Shown: positions 45,601-58,400 of the stretch, one piece after another | How the letters are laid out: every line of letters starts with the position of its first letter | Numbering within the stretch: the stretch's first letter is position 1 | Assembly: GCA_028673005.1 (NCBI GenBank) | Contig: CM054116.1 | Coordinates: forward strand, 67,163,211-67,227,210 | DNA length: 64,000 nucleotides | Source of the DNA: Tanypteryx hageni | Taxonomy: Eukaryota; Arthropoda; Insecta; Odonata; Petaluridae | Direction: 5' to 3' | Notes under the pieces: model-generated | Told to the model about the DNA's origin: nothing | The model's input: only the letters and a program-made list of their open reading frames with translations | Database searches by the model: none | Program-made: the position numbers and the translations under genes

Positions 45601-46690
45601 CCCCTCCCCACCTTCCTATCTGTGTATACTCGCGAGTGCCCACCGTTGCCAGGCACCGGCCTAGTTGGTAGGCGCCAAAGGAGAGAGGAAGGGTGGGAGG
45701 GGGATGTGGTGGAGGAGGCGGCCTCCGAAGTTACCGGAGGGATGGAGGAGGAAGACTATCGAAGGAATGGAGAGAGTGGATAAGAATTGATTGGGTGTAA
45801 GATGGGGAGGAGACATGGAGTGAGTGGGCAATTCGTGGCGAGTCTGATAGAAAAGCCTTTGAAATAAAATTAGTCACGACGGTCTTGCGGAGTGGGGCAC
45901 CTCGATCGACGACTTCGCAGAAGTCAAATGAACAAGAATGAAACGGCCGAGCCGGAGAAGAACGGGGAAAAAGCAGGGGTCGGGGCGCTTGAACCTCCTC
46001 CGATAATTTGCGTCATTTCAAAACGGCTTTATTCCGGAAGCGCGAGATAAATGCAATTCCCAGAAAGTTTCGTAAATACCAACCGGGACAACATCTCCGA
46101 AAAATAAATTCTTGAAAAAGTATCAAGTTCGATTATTCCATCAGCAATAGCCCATAACACAAAGATGACCGCGATGGCGCACTAACCCCCAAGGGAATTC
46201 TAAATGTATTTATAATTGTCAGGGATCGCACGCAAGCCCTCGTTCGATTATTTCATTATTCGGTTACAATTCCCATCGATCCGACAGCTTCTTCTGCCCC
46301 TTTTTTCATAAAGGCTTGCCACCGAAACAATCAATTACGTAGAAAGACGCAAACTCTCCCCCAAGCGTAGTCTAGCGACCATCACCTGTAAAAACCCAGA
46401 AGAAAATTAAGGGAATTTAAAAAATCTTAAACGCACGAATCATGGTCATTTTGGGAAGACCAAAACCTGCAACCAGGGCATATCTGGCGCTCAATTAGCC
46501 TAAAACTCCATACATCTCCCACAAACCATACCACTTACGCTTAGCACCACCCCTTCAGCTCGAAGACCAACTCTCCCCCCGCTTTCCCTCCCCTACGCAG
46601 AAGGTGGGTCATGCAACCACCCGGCACGAGGGAAAGAAATAAAAATGGGAAAAGGAAAAACTAAAACGCGAGCGGCGGAGCAAGGAGGTG

Positions 46691-46850
46691 GGAACGGGGG
46701 AAATAGGAGGGGAACGGGGGAAATAGGAGGGGAACGGGGGAAATAGGAGGGGAACGGGGGAAATAGGAGGGGAACGGGGGAAATAGGAGGGGAACGGGGG
46801 AAATAGGAGGGGAACGGGGGAAAAAGGAGAGGAACGGGGGAAATAGGAGG
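46691..46850. repeat. 20-bp G-rich minisatellite, eight copies
   Basis: Eight tandem copies of ggaacgggggaaataggagg in strict 20-bp register, with the eighth unit pair slightly varied and a degenerate ninth. The plus strand carries regular runs of three to five G, so it could form G-quadruplexes. It lies in the CpG-rich domain, upstream of the hnRNP K coding exons. Confidence 0.92.
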
Positions 46851-49093
46851 GGAGAGGGGCCCTGCATCACATGATCGATTGTTTTTGCATGGCGCGCGCG
46901 ACCGCTGCTATGGCAACCAAAACCCAAACAAATCGCCGGCAGCCGGCGAGTTCACCCTCGTGGCTCCGACTCCGAAAACCGTCTGCACGGCGCCTTAGAA
47001 CCACCGCATAAAGGTATTAAACTTAGATAAAGAAAAAATCGATTTTGGCATAATACATCCCGTGGTCCGTCTCCTCGTTAAAAATTCTCGGTTTCTACAA
47101 ACGGGGATACGCTTTGGCTAAACCTTCGAACACACTGTATTAATCCAGCCAAAACTGTCTCGACCATTTAAAAATCGATTTTGGTGGCTGCTTCAACGCC
47201 GAAAGTAATTTTTAAAAGGATTTGCTAGAAACCAGATTGATATAAAAAATGTCGAATTTTTAAGAGCTTACGTTTAACTTTTAAGTTGAAAGCCAGGATA
47301 AAAAAACGAAGACACCGGGGAAAATATATTGGATTGTCACTCAATGAATATATCAACAAGTCCGTCGCTAACTTTTACTAACAAATTTTAGCTGTATAAT
47401 TCCGCGCAAGCAATATTAAGAAGGAAAGAACACCGTATTCAATTATTTCGGTAGAATGACAAAAAATCCAATGAAATCGAGAATCACAATACTTGACAAT
47501 TTACGCCAAAAAGATAAATGACTACCATGTCGTTATTCCCAAAGAGAGTAGCAAATTTAACAGCTGCAGCGTTACAAAAAAAAAGACCCTGGCTCTTGAA
47601 ATTGAAAGATCGGCTTAAAATAATCAGAAAAACGTCGCGAACGACAGCGGAGGCGACGAGAGAAACACCAAGAGTTATTCCATCGGTATTTAAAAAAAAA
47701 AACCAATAACAATATCGATATTTTTTGCGGTAAGTTTTTAAGTGTTCGACGGTCGGAGGAGAAGAAGACGCATAGTGATCCCGAGGAAGGAAAAGAGGCG
47801 TGGGTGGGGATGGAGAAGTTAAAGGAAGTCGAGGAGGGGAAGGCGGTGGGAAAGGAAGGAGTGGGGTGGAAGGAGGGGGAGAAGGAAAAAATAATAATAA
47901 CCGGTGGCGTGACATGGATGCCTCACCACCACCAAGTTCAGCCACTGGATCGATGGTTCCCTTAACTTCCTCCGTGACCCCCACACCCCCTTCGCGTGTC
48001 ACGGGGGCCAAGTCACGATATGCGCGACGGGGATAGGCCCCCCGCAAATGCGGCGATCGTGGCCGAAGGGGCCAGTGGAAGGTAGGTACCGAGGCACAGG
48101 GTAAAATGAGATCGTCTTCACTTTTTAATGGCGCAAATCTGGATGAGATTAATTATTGGTAGTGCATATAATTACATCTCTCGTGCGATTCGACATGTAC
48201 GGAAGTTAGCCTGCAGAAGATGAATAAAACGCAGCTCTCCATTATAAACGGAGAAGAGCACTTATCATTCTTAAAAATATTAAGAAAATAAGAACCCGTT
48301 AGTTTACACAATAGACATTCATGCAAAATGTCTGGTGCGTCATCACATTCCATTACAATACGGAGTCCTCAAGACGTCGAAGTGATCATTTAAAGTATCC
48401 AACGCCACAGCACAGAGAGAAGGCCAAAACGTCTAAGCACCACCGCATAATGTCGAGAAAGAACAACAAGTGTTCTGGTCGACATGCATTAACACTATTA
48501 ACCATCTTGGTTGGAGCAGTTACAACTTCTGTAACAGGCAAATACATGGAAATATTACTTAAAATTAGCATGTTATACAGTATTCTAGCGAAAATGTTTA
48601 TACCAATAATTATCGCACAGGTACACCAACAATCTCAATCGTACGTCAATTACAGATGTTATGATTAACAGTAGGGATTTTTAACGGATAAAAACACGAA
48701 GTAATCAGCAGCCCATAAAAACTTGAAGAGAACTAAAGTAATAAAGTCGCCAAGTTTTCGGGCGCGCAAGTATTCAGCCACAGTAATTTCAATCGGAGGA
48801 GCTCCTGTTGGTCGTTCCGAAGATACGTTAAATGCTACACTCAAAATTCCGTATCACAAGAACTTGCGGATTGGATATTTTTCAAAAATGGCGACGGAAA
48901 AATTTGTATAAATATCTTTACATTTCCATCCTCGTAATGCAATGAAAACCCATGCATGTTTTAAGTTTCCGAGGCATATTTAAAAGGGAACTGGTCGAGA
49001 GACGGAAAAAAATCCAGATTAAAAAAATTTGCCAACACTTCTAGACACGTAAGCCCTGATAACCTCTCTAGATAAGCAAACCCGAGCTACCGT

Positions 49094-49094
<1 letters not shown>

Positions 49095-49131
<37 letters not shown>
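49095..49131. repeat. (GA)n microsatellite
   Basis: Uninterrupted GA repeat of about 18 units. Confidence 0.9.
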
Positions 49132-49133
<2 letters not shown>

Positions 49134-49773
49134 TCAATTTAAAATGCTCTTACCGCTTTGGGTGCCACTCGAACGCTCCTAAACTTCCAAGCTCAAAAGC
49201 GAACACTGCCCGACATTTCCAATTGAACTTAAGTACCGTCGACTCTCAACTAATAGAACCGCTTAAGAGAATGTGAGAACTCTCCACGAAGTACAAGAGG
49301 AAGCGAAATAAAATACTACATAAGCTTTATAGGAACATTCCGACCACCGCGCTACCAACGCAACAAAAATTAACGAGCCGCGACTCAGCTTAAGACGAGA
49401 AACAAATTAAAGAGAGGCGCGGGGATTAAGCAAAAGGCATGGGCAACATTATGGAGAACGTTGGTCGAGAGCCAAACATCGCTATCGATTATAGGTTTCC
49501 CTGGGTGACCGAGCGAACACACGCAAACAGTGTATCACACAAGAGTTTCTCGAGCCGGCGCGCATGCAAAGAGGAAAATATTCATTGTGATGAAAGGCTC
49601 CGCATTGACACGTGCCGCGATCAGAAATGAAAACTCGAGTAATTATTAAATCCATACTGCACGCCCCGATAATTTGCATCGGTGCGTCACTGCACGAGGT
49701 AACGCAAGTTTTCAAAGGTTCCACTGAGTCGACAAAATTCGCCGCTCGAGTTTCTGCCAAAATAAACAACGGC

Positions 49774-49775
<2 letters not shown>

Positions 49776-49819
<44 letters not shown>
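49776..49819. repeat. (TA)n microsatellite
   Basis: Uninterrupted TA repeat of about 22 units. It creates apparent ORFs with Tyr-Ile runs on both strands, which are not genes. Confidence 0.92.
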
Positions 49820-49822
<3 letters not shown>

Positions 49823-52452
49823 TGCTGTTAAAAATGAAATATCTCACAAGCAGATATAAATATTTCACATTCACGCGAGTCAAAATTAACTCGGAATGTG
49901 TTCGAAATTACACCGGCATGCGACTTTTTAACCAATCGAAGTGCGGCGTCGCGGTAACTTCGACTAAAGCCGAACAAATGAACGAATTTTGGGAAATTTA
50001 TAAAATTGAATTTCTCGGGAATTCTAAAATGAATAAGAGGCCTCCGAGACATTTATTTTACTCAACAGTTAAACTTTTACTTTCATTCGCATCATGATCG
50101 ATGACGAGTAAGACGATTTGAAGTCGCGATTTATAATGAACGTCGCATTTATTTGAATTTACTGCCGACATGACTTCCTTGATTCAATTTTTTTGTGCTC
50201 ATGCACTTTCCTGAATCAAGAAACCCTACCTTCAATTCTCGGAACGTAACCGGCAAATGGCGAACTGTTATGGCAACTTTTGTCGTGGTAACGGGCCCCT
50301 AGCAACGCAGGTGTTTACGTGAAAGAATAAATAAGTAGATAGCTAAGTGATGAGTCGAGAAATAAGTGAAAACGAACACATTACCTTTCACAAAGCCGTA
50401 AGTGCTCGAAAAACTTTTAAAAATTGCGTTCACAATGGATTTAATATTGACACGATAGACAAAGAATGAAAACAACATCCAGTGAAATTGTTTGAAATTA
50501 TCAAACGACCAAATAGTATACGGAAACGTAGTTGAGAGATAAACGAAAACGTTTTCAATCAATAACAAGGAAAATCAATATCAAAATTATATTTGGTAAC
50601 CGTTAAATAACGCTAAATTACATTTATTTTCTACCATACACAGCTTGGTTAATACATATGTACTTTTATGTAATAATGAGCGATAAATAGCTAAGTAATA
50701 GACTTCTAAAAACCAATCGAAAGGTGCAATTATCAACAGCAAGCAGTCAATAGATTTTTCATGCCTTACTATCAGCTTAATACGAATGTCCGGTTACACA
50801 CGTTAATGGCGATTTGGCGATGTAACGCAATCGGAAAAAACCTCTTCGCCGTCAGCTCACCAACGCTCGTGAGACTAGCCGTCATTTTTTGCACCGTCAT
50901 TATATGGTATCGTCGATTAAGAATGAAACTAAAATGGCGAAAAAAAACAATTTTTTTTATAGTATGCATTACGAATTCGTAACAATGGTAACTGACGCGC
51001 ATTCTTTCGTAAAACACCTTCTCAAGAATACTTTGTCGACTTATTACAGTAAATGCCATCATAACGTCGTAGTATGGCTTAGAACCCATACAATGATAAA
51101 TCATGCACTTGGTCAAATGACTTGAAATACTTTTCAGTACACGCCACACAACAAAGATAACAAGGCCGAGTCAGTCTCCCGCGTATATCATGAAATGCAA
51201 TAGTAACGATAGCAGGAAATGAAATGTTTATACACAAGGCAAAGCAATTCGTATTGAAATGGATAAGTTCCAGATCAAGTATGTCACTCGTAAACATCGA
51301 AGCAGGAAAAATACATATTAAAAATACGCCACCGGTAAAAACGTAATCAATTTTTACGCCAAGAACCATTTAATGATTATAATTTTAACCCAAAGTTGCA
51401 AGATCTTCGATAGAGATAATGTTGAAACATCTTTAACAAAGAACGATAAAATCTTAAGCATTTTAATGATGCACGTTGACATATCGCGAACACCAAATAA
51501 TTATGTAAGTATTTATAAGAAAATTCGGCTTAAAAATCTTGAGGAAAATGATGACAAAATAACCTTGGCCTGTTGGATATGCACATAATGGCATAGCCTA
51601 TTGTGAAGTCAATAGAACATGGCAACGAATGAGGAATCCGAAAGAAGCGATCGGAATGCCCTAACTCATTTCAGCAGCCTTCGAATTTCTCCTTTAGGGC
51701 AAAAATAGACTCAAGGACGAAATTTGGAGTCGATAGTTACGCTTATGAAAATCTTCGACGGTGATTTAGAAAGGATACGGCCGATTTATAAGAGAATTTG
51801 AGAACGTCGTCGACGCATACTTGTGATTGTTAAACAACTAAACCATCTTTACGGCTTTAAATGATAAATGAAATCAACAGAAGAGGCCCTAACTTTGTGG
51901 AATTGAATTATCAAAAACCTTCAATGGGAAATTAAAAAATAAAATTCATAAAAGTTCCAATTTATAACAATTTTTCAAAATTGCGAAGTCGTAAAATCTA
52001 TTTTGAATTGTCCACTGAAGCTTTGTAAATGATAAAAATGTCATAAATGTCATAACAATAATAAGAAAATCATACGTGGAAAATAATGTATAAGAACATT
52101 CTTTGGCGATGACATTGGGCGTCATGGATAACACGGATCGAATAAAAAAACTCTACATTTAAGGAATCTGCAACAAGCGTAAAATCATCAAGAATCCACG
52201 CCCCCGACTCCTCCCTTCAGCAAAGAAATTTTAATGGTCACTAGTGCTCACTTTATGACGGCACTCTATAGCGATTAAATTATCTACGTACAATTAAGAG
52301 GTTAAACACGAAGCAAACAATTGCGCTAAGAACCACCACGAAAATCTGCGTATTTTGAAAACGAAATGAGTCAAACTCCAGCACAATCCTCCGAGCAAAG
52401 ACAAAACAATAAAATATGTATTCCTCTCTTTCTTCATTGTAGCTGATAGTAC

Positions 52453-52657
52453 CTGGGCGATACCCAAAGAGGGCGGCCGCGTGGAGTTGCAGCTCAAGAG
52501 TCCTCTTCTCCTCCTCCTGTACCAATCTCCCCTCCATGGAATTCGATACACCGCAAGCGGAATAGACGCATGCAGGAAGAGAGGAATCGGAGACCGCTTC
52601 ATTCCGGACCCTCGCACTTCCATCTGACCAAAACGAATCGGTTACAACGTCACCCAT
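52453..52657 (-). CDS. Putative coding first exon, possibly of an hnRNP K isoform
   Basis: A minus-strand frame starts ATG at 52657 (MGDVVTDSFWSDGSARV...) and reaches a possible donor CCCAG|GTACTAT at 52453 after 68 codons plus one base. It has mixed composition, with a helix-like EGRLVQEEEKRTLELQLHAA segment, and lies in a GC-rich peak. If spliced to the acceptor before the hnRNP K start exon (40381), the split codon becomes Gly and reading continues in frame into MKREADG. That is a one-in-three coincidence, and the donor is not strong. It may equally be a chance ORF or the start of another gene. Confidence 0.25.
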
Positions 52658-54617
52658 AGTCTTAAGACTTCAACACGCACAAACACGACTCGATGGCTTG
52701 TAGAAGCGCGGTCTTACGGTGCAAGGATCCGCCGGTTTGACTTCCCGAAACTACCACATGGGCATAGAAAGCACGGTCACGGAGAAAGGGTGCAAAAATC
52801 TCGTGGAAATGATGAAACGCCCAAGGAAGATAGCGGAGGTTGGGACCTCTCGCGACGTCAAGGGGAAAGATCTGTGGCATCCTCATGCGGGCGCACAGGG
52901 GGTTGGTGTGCGCGTGTATATTTGGTATACCCGAACCATATTTGGAGGCGTGGGAGTGGCATGGAAAGAGGGGAAGCAGCAGACGACAGGCAGAGTGGCA
53001 TCGAGGGTCTTGCATACGAGAGTGCCGAGGACTTTACCTACTCCCGACACTTAATTAGGCAGCAAACAGGTGTAAGATAGATGAGACACGTGGATAAGGA
53101 AGATGGGTGGGAAATGGAATGAGGGGGAAAATAATAACTCCGAACCCTAATTCTTTCAGACGTTCGTTCTACCACCCACCTATACGCTCAAAATAGTCGT
53201 ACCTTATACACCACGCTCAAATGACGGTCTAAATGGCGGCGGAGTGAAGATGATTAGGGTCAACAGGTAGATTACTGACAACAAAAAGCCGGAACCGAAT
53301 GCGTTTATGTCAGGAATAATATCAATTGAGGTAAACTGTAAAAAATTTCGCTAAGACTAATGAATTTATGGCACAAATATCGAATAATACCCTTAGTTAT
53401 TACAGTAAAACGTTTTGGCTGCATTCCAAACTGACATATGAAGAGAATATTCTAAATAATACCAGCACATAAACATGTTATTTTCAAATACAAAAACTAT
53501 GTAGACCAAATTCAACATTCCATCAGCTTAATTACATAACGACTGTACCATTATTAAATAAGTCTTCAAATTACGCACGTCTAACATTAATCATTTGCTC
53601 TATCAATAAACATTAACTCCAGCATCATTTACCTCCTACTGCTGATAAATGAATGAATTCTAGCTGAAGAAGCAATATGAGAAAAATGCAATAAATAATT
53701 TTATTTAGCTTCCCAATAGAACACGCTCTCAATTGGTACATTCACATACAGATTTGAGCCGCATGCAAGACAAAAACCTTTGGGCAAGCGTGACTAATAA
53801 TCCAAGAAAACTTAAGTTTTGAAGAATACTTCCGTCATCATTCCAATGAAAATGTCCCATGATGATTATTCCACACGTGGTATACGCAACCAAATGAGAT
53901 ATTACCCTTTATTCTCTAACTTTATGTTGCTATTAAGTGGTTAGATATTAAAAAGTTGGTAAACATTCAATAGTGCTAAAACGGTAACATTAGATTCAAT
54001 TCGACAATCCTAAGACATTGGTATTAGTATAAAAGTTGAATAAGCATTTAGAGAATACGTATTATAGCTACATTTATTTAAGTTATGCACAGACTTGAAC
54101 AAACGACAAGGTACAAATTTATAACTACGACATAAAAGGTTCACCTAATACATGCGATAATTCACTGCTACATATTTATTTTTTAATTTAACGTATAATC
54201 AAGAATAATTAATATTACATGGAATTTATTTAAACAGTTCCAAACAGACAAAATTATAATCCAAGAAATTCTACAGCCTTGAAATAATACCGTACTTTAA
54301 AATATTAGCATCTTATAACAAAATGAGAAAACTGGAGCATCGTGCGTTTCCAAAACGATAACACTACTACACAAACCTTGAATAAGTATTAATGGAAGAA
54401 CCTATATCGTAGTGGCTGGCCGCACCATCCATTTCCCATAGAAAACGATTCCGGTAAAACCTCACGAGGATGACGCATGTTCGAATTTCAAGATAAGAAC
54501 TGCCAACATACGCAAACATCTCCCGACTTAAACGGAACATATCTGCAACATTACCTACGATTGCAATGAATTTCAGACAAATAATATAAGTTTGAATATT
54601 TAAACTCTTAAACTTAC

Positions 54618-54698
54618 TGTAATGAAGATCTTCCTCCAGTTTGAATTGCTATTGGCGAAGTCTACTAGAGACTTCAACTGATTCCTCTTTGAGCGAAC
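54618..54698 (-). other. Putative internal exon, minus strand (81 nt)
   Basis: The acceptor TATAATTTTCAG|GTTCGC and donor ATTACA|GTAAGTTT enclose 81 nt. One frame is open for 27 codons (VRSKRNQLKSLVDFANSNS...). It may be coding or a leader exon of the hnRNP K unit; I do not recognise the peptide. Confidence 0.3.
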
Positions 54699-55170
54699 CT
54701 GAAAATTATAGAGATGCTCACATACGTTAAATGCAATAGTAAAACTTATTATTTAAAAATCTGTAAAAGCCTGCATTACGGGGGAAAATAAAATACTTGC
54801 TAAAATTAACATAAAAAGACAAGGATTTATATCATTCAAACATTGACCTTGTCAAGATGGCGGATGCCGCATAAACGCGGTAAACGCATAAAAAACACGT
54901 TCGGTCATTCGGTACACATTTCGAAACTAAAACTAACTCACATTGCCTACTTAACAACCAACTTCAATAAAACCGATAGTAAAACAACGGTATCAGCAAA
55001 AATTATCATCTAATCCAATAAAAGCATATTTATGAAAATTTACGGCGTGGTATGAGTAATGGCGGGAGATAGTGGAACTGTGACCCATTACGTGCAGTTT
55101 TCAATGTTAAGCGTGTTAGTTACGCCGGTGCCATAATAAACTTGGAAATATTAACATAAATGCTACTTAC

Positions 55171-55290
55171 TTTCTAATTAATGGCCACAACTTCACAATA
55201 TCTTGACGTTCACAGAATAGACCGGTCGTCAGCTATGCCACTATGCACTCACTCGAAGGGGCAGGAACACAATTGCCATCTACGGATAAA
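55171..55290 (-). other. Putative first noncoding exon, minus strand
   Basis: A strong donor GAAA|GTAAGTAG ends at 55171 on the minus strand, ~310 bp from the start codon of the divergent coiled-coil gene. No ATG-initiated frame of note is present. It could be the start of the transcript that includes 54618-54698. The upstream limit is a guess. Confidence 0.3.
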
Positions 55291-55481
55291 AGTAAAAAAC
55301 ACGAATCGCATTGTTATACTCTTTTGTTTATGGAATAGATAGCGGCAAATATTTGAATTGAAAAACGTTCTAAGATTCTTTGAAAGCAATTTCGTATTAG
55401 ATTGATATTTTATCACTTCAATATCAAAAGGATTAGTAAAATTTTCTCTATAAACTGGAGCGTGGAAAATTTTAGAAAAGG

Positions 55482-58400
55482 ATGAGTAGTACCTCTGTTA
55501 ATTTTCCAGCTCTACCCAATATTTTAAAAGAAGCTAAAAATCTTCAGCAACAAATCTCATCAAGCTTAAACCAGGCTAAAATTGAGCTACAAAATACAAG
55601 AAAAATCCGGCTTAATGGTATGGCATAAATCACTTCATGCAAATGACGTAATTATATTATAGTATGAACAATGTTATTTATTTTTCAGAACAAGAAAATT
55701 TAAAGAAATTGTCAATAGAGAAATCACGTTTGGAAAGGAGTTTGTGCGCTTTGGATGCTCTTATACCCAATCTACAAACTAAACTAGTTGAAATCGAGCG
55801 AAAAAATAAGGTTTGGTTTTTATCCAAATGTTAATGGAATATGCACATTCATGAAATGAACATATAACAAGGATTGTTACCTCATACCATATCACACATA
55901 AAAAAAAATTAAATCAAAAAACAACTTATTGTTATTCATGGTCTGAGAAGTTAAACATATATTAAACAAATTCGTAAAGCAAATTCCAAGTCAGTGACTT
56001 CTATTTAGTTTTACATTTTATTTGTTTATTGTAAATATAAGTATATTAATACTTCCATAAATATTTTCTTGCTTTTTAAAAGTTCCACTCTTTAAACTTA
56101 ATATACTGGATATAAATTTCGTAAAATCATACCAGCATGTTTTGAATGACATTATGGTGAAGGATGCTGATTTTATTAAAATTACACATTCATCCAACTG
56201 TTGTCCATCACCTTAAATTCCTTCCTCAGATTGACATTGTAAAGAACTTGAAAATTCAGTAAATGAGTTCTGGAGCGCTAATATTGTACTCTAAATATAG
56301 TGATTTAGCCAAAATTTGAGGCCAAATTGAAAGTTTTTTATAATGAACAACTTTTTCTATATTGGAGTGTTTTGACGTAGAGTAGTTTTCTTTTCTGGTT
56401 ATGTTTTATTACTGTGTTGTATTCATATTCCTATTACCTTTTGGGTAACTTTGTATATTTGCTACTTTGTACCTACTATTTGATGAGGTTATGTTTACAA
56501 ATATAATAACCTGCTAATAACAAATTTTATGATAAACTCTATGGTGTGGCAACCCCTACTATAACATTTTAATATAGCACATTTAACTTAAATAATTCCC
56601 TTAGGATTTAGTCTTCAAAATAGATCATGCTGCATGGAATCAAAGCAAGGCAGATCTTATTGCTAACTCAGAAAATAAATCATGTGAGAAAAAAGAATTT
56701 GTGATGAAAGAATACCTTCTTATGAAAGAAAATCCAGATTTAACAAATCCAGTCAATGATGGTAAGTGTTATGATGATAAAAGTGAAACTTGGTTTAACT
56801 ATTTTTAAAAATTCGGCTAATATGATCTTAGAAATACAAGACAGAAATATACAAAATAGAGATTGTATTCAAATAATTAAAATTTAGAAAGAATTGACAA
56901 TGAACTTATAAATTCAGAGGTTTATACATTAATACAACTAGGATTTTATCAAGAGCTTGCTGAAAAATATCTAAAAAAAAATACAAATCTGTCTGCATAC
57001 AAATGAAATATTTTCAATTTTCATATTCCAAACACAAATACTTACCTTGTCCCTTATGTGCTGCAAATATGGGCAGCCGATTAATCAAAGGTGGCTGATT
57101 CCTCGTAACATTTTACAGTTTTAATAAAGTTTTCCTTTTTTAAGCATTCTTTAATTTTTTTATCCATACCATATTCCTACATCCCAGAATGTTTTATTTT
57201 GATGCAATAGCTGAGCAGGAACCAAATGGATAGAGGCACTGCTCCAACCTCAACCCGCGTGAATGGGCAGATGATCTGAAAACATTTTGTTATTAAGATT
57301 GTCTTACTTTACTTCTACAAATAATATGTCTAAAATATCTTCTTGGACATTGTGTTGTCATGATTCATAAAGGGTAGGCCATTAAGATATGTACAGGCAA
57401 GCAACCAAAAAAGAACTTGCAGACAGGCAGCCATGATGCAAGGCACAGCCCTGCCTTTTGCCTACACTAATATGATATACAGTTCCAATTGCTAATAAAA
57501 TGGCCGTTTGAAAAATAAGGAATCTATTATTCCGCAAATTGTTCATCTGGGATTTTAAAAATAATTTCAATACGCTATATTTTACTAAAACATCAAATTA
57601 GGCTTCCTCTAAAATTTATTTCATCTCATACTACACATTCTAGTATTTTTCTTCTTTCCAACCAGTTTAGATATTTAACTTAAAATTATGTCAACCTATT
57701 TTTATAGCCAGCAATAAGTATTGTGATATGATATAGTAGCTTACAAAGGAAACAGGTTTTTAAAATATATCCAGTGAATTCTTTTATCATTTACTGCTAT
57801 GTAGTTTTGATATTTTATTACTCAAAATAATGGCTTAAATCTTTATGAAACAAATTTGATTTGGTAATAAGTACCAATTGTTTGTTTTGAATTTTTTTGT
57901 TATAAATAAATAAGCCTAAAGATCTGGGTGAACAAAATCACACATGAGAAATGGTCAACCTATAACACAAGCATTGTGGTACTACTTCCTTTAGAGCAGT
58001 AAAATTCTTAAATTTTTGTTTTCCATCAAGTTTCACTTATTCCTCCTCTTTAGATAGTTTAATAATGGGCAAAAAACATTCAGCATTCAATAGAAATAAT
58101 TAACCACATGGCATAATAAAATTTGTATATTATCATTGTAAGATTATTAAATATACATATCAAATTTATCGACATAAGGTACAACTGCCGTGATGAAATG
58201 CTTCCAGTATTGTTTAAACAAATATAAATATTAGCTACAACAAAAAGTCCATCTAAATTATGATGCATAACAAGAAATACCCCCATACTGATTGTAAGAT
58301 AATAACAGCAAATGTCTTCCATGTTAATAATAGTCAGGTTTCTCTTTATTTTGAGAAAATATTCCCAGAAACTCTATTCTTTATTAATAACAATAAAAAG

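Larger units (their letters stand above)
36200..55300. other. CpG-rich domain over the 5' half of the hnRNP K unit
   Basis: From about 36.2 kb to 55.3 kb CpG dinucleotides are frequent even where the DNA is AT-rich, in contrast to 18-36 kb and 55.5-64 kb, where they are scarce. Local GC-rich peaks lie near 36.4-37.0, 38.5-38.7, 39.2-39.7, 41.8-42.0, 42.3-42.8, 43.6-44.2, 45.4-45.8, 46.6-46.9, 47.8-48.1 and 52.4-53.1 kb. Apart from the hnRNP K exons, the leader-exon candidates and the tandem repeats listed here, I see no gene in this stretch. Long ORFs in the GC-rich peaks are low-complexity and lack splice or motif support. Confidence 0.6.

Noticed and set aside
47484..48047. 187-codon minus-strand ORF
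   Set aside because: Pro/Ser/Leu low-complexity translation of a purine-rich stretch, followed by composition typical of noncoding AT-rich DNA. No domain seen.
49612..50097. 161-codon plus-strand ORF (and 133-codon minus-strand ORF at 49482-49883)
   Set aside because: Both are opened by the (TA)n repeat, which translates as Tyr-Ile runs in several frames. No motif and no splice support.
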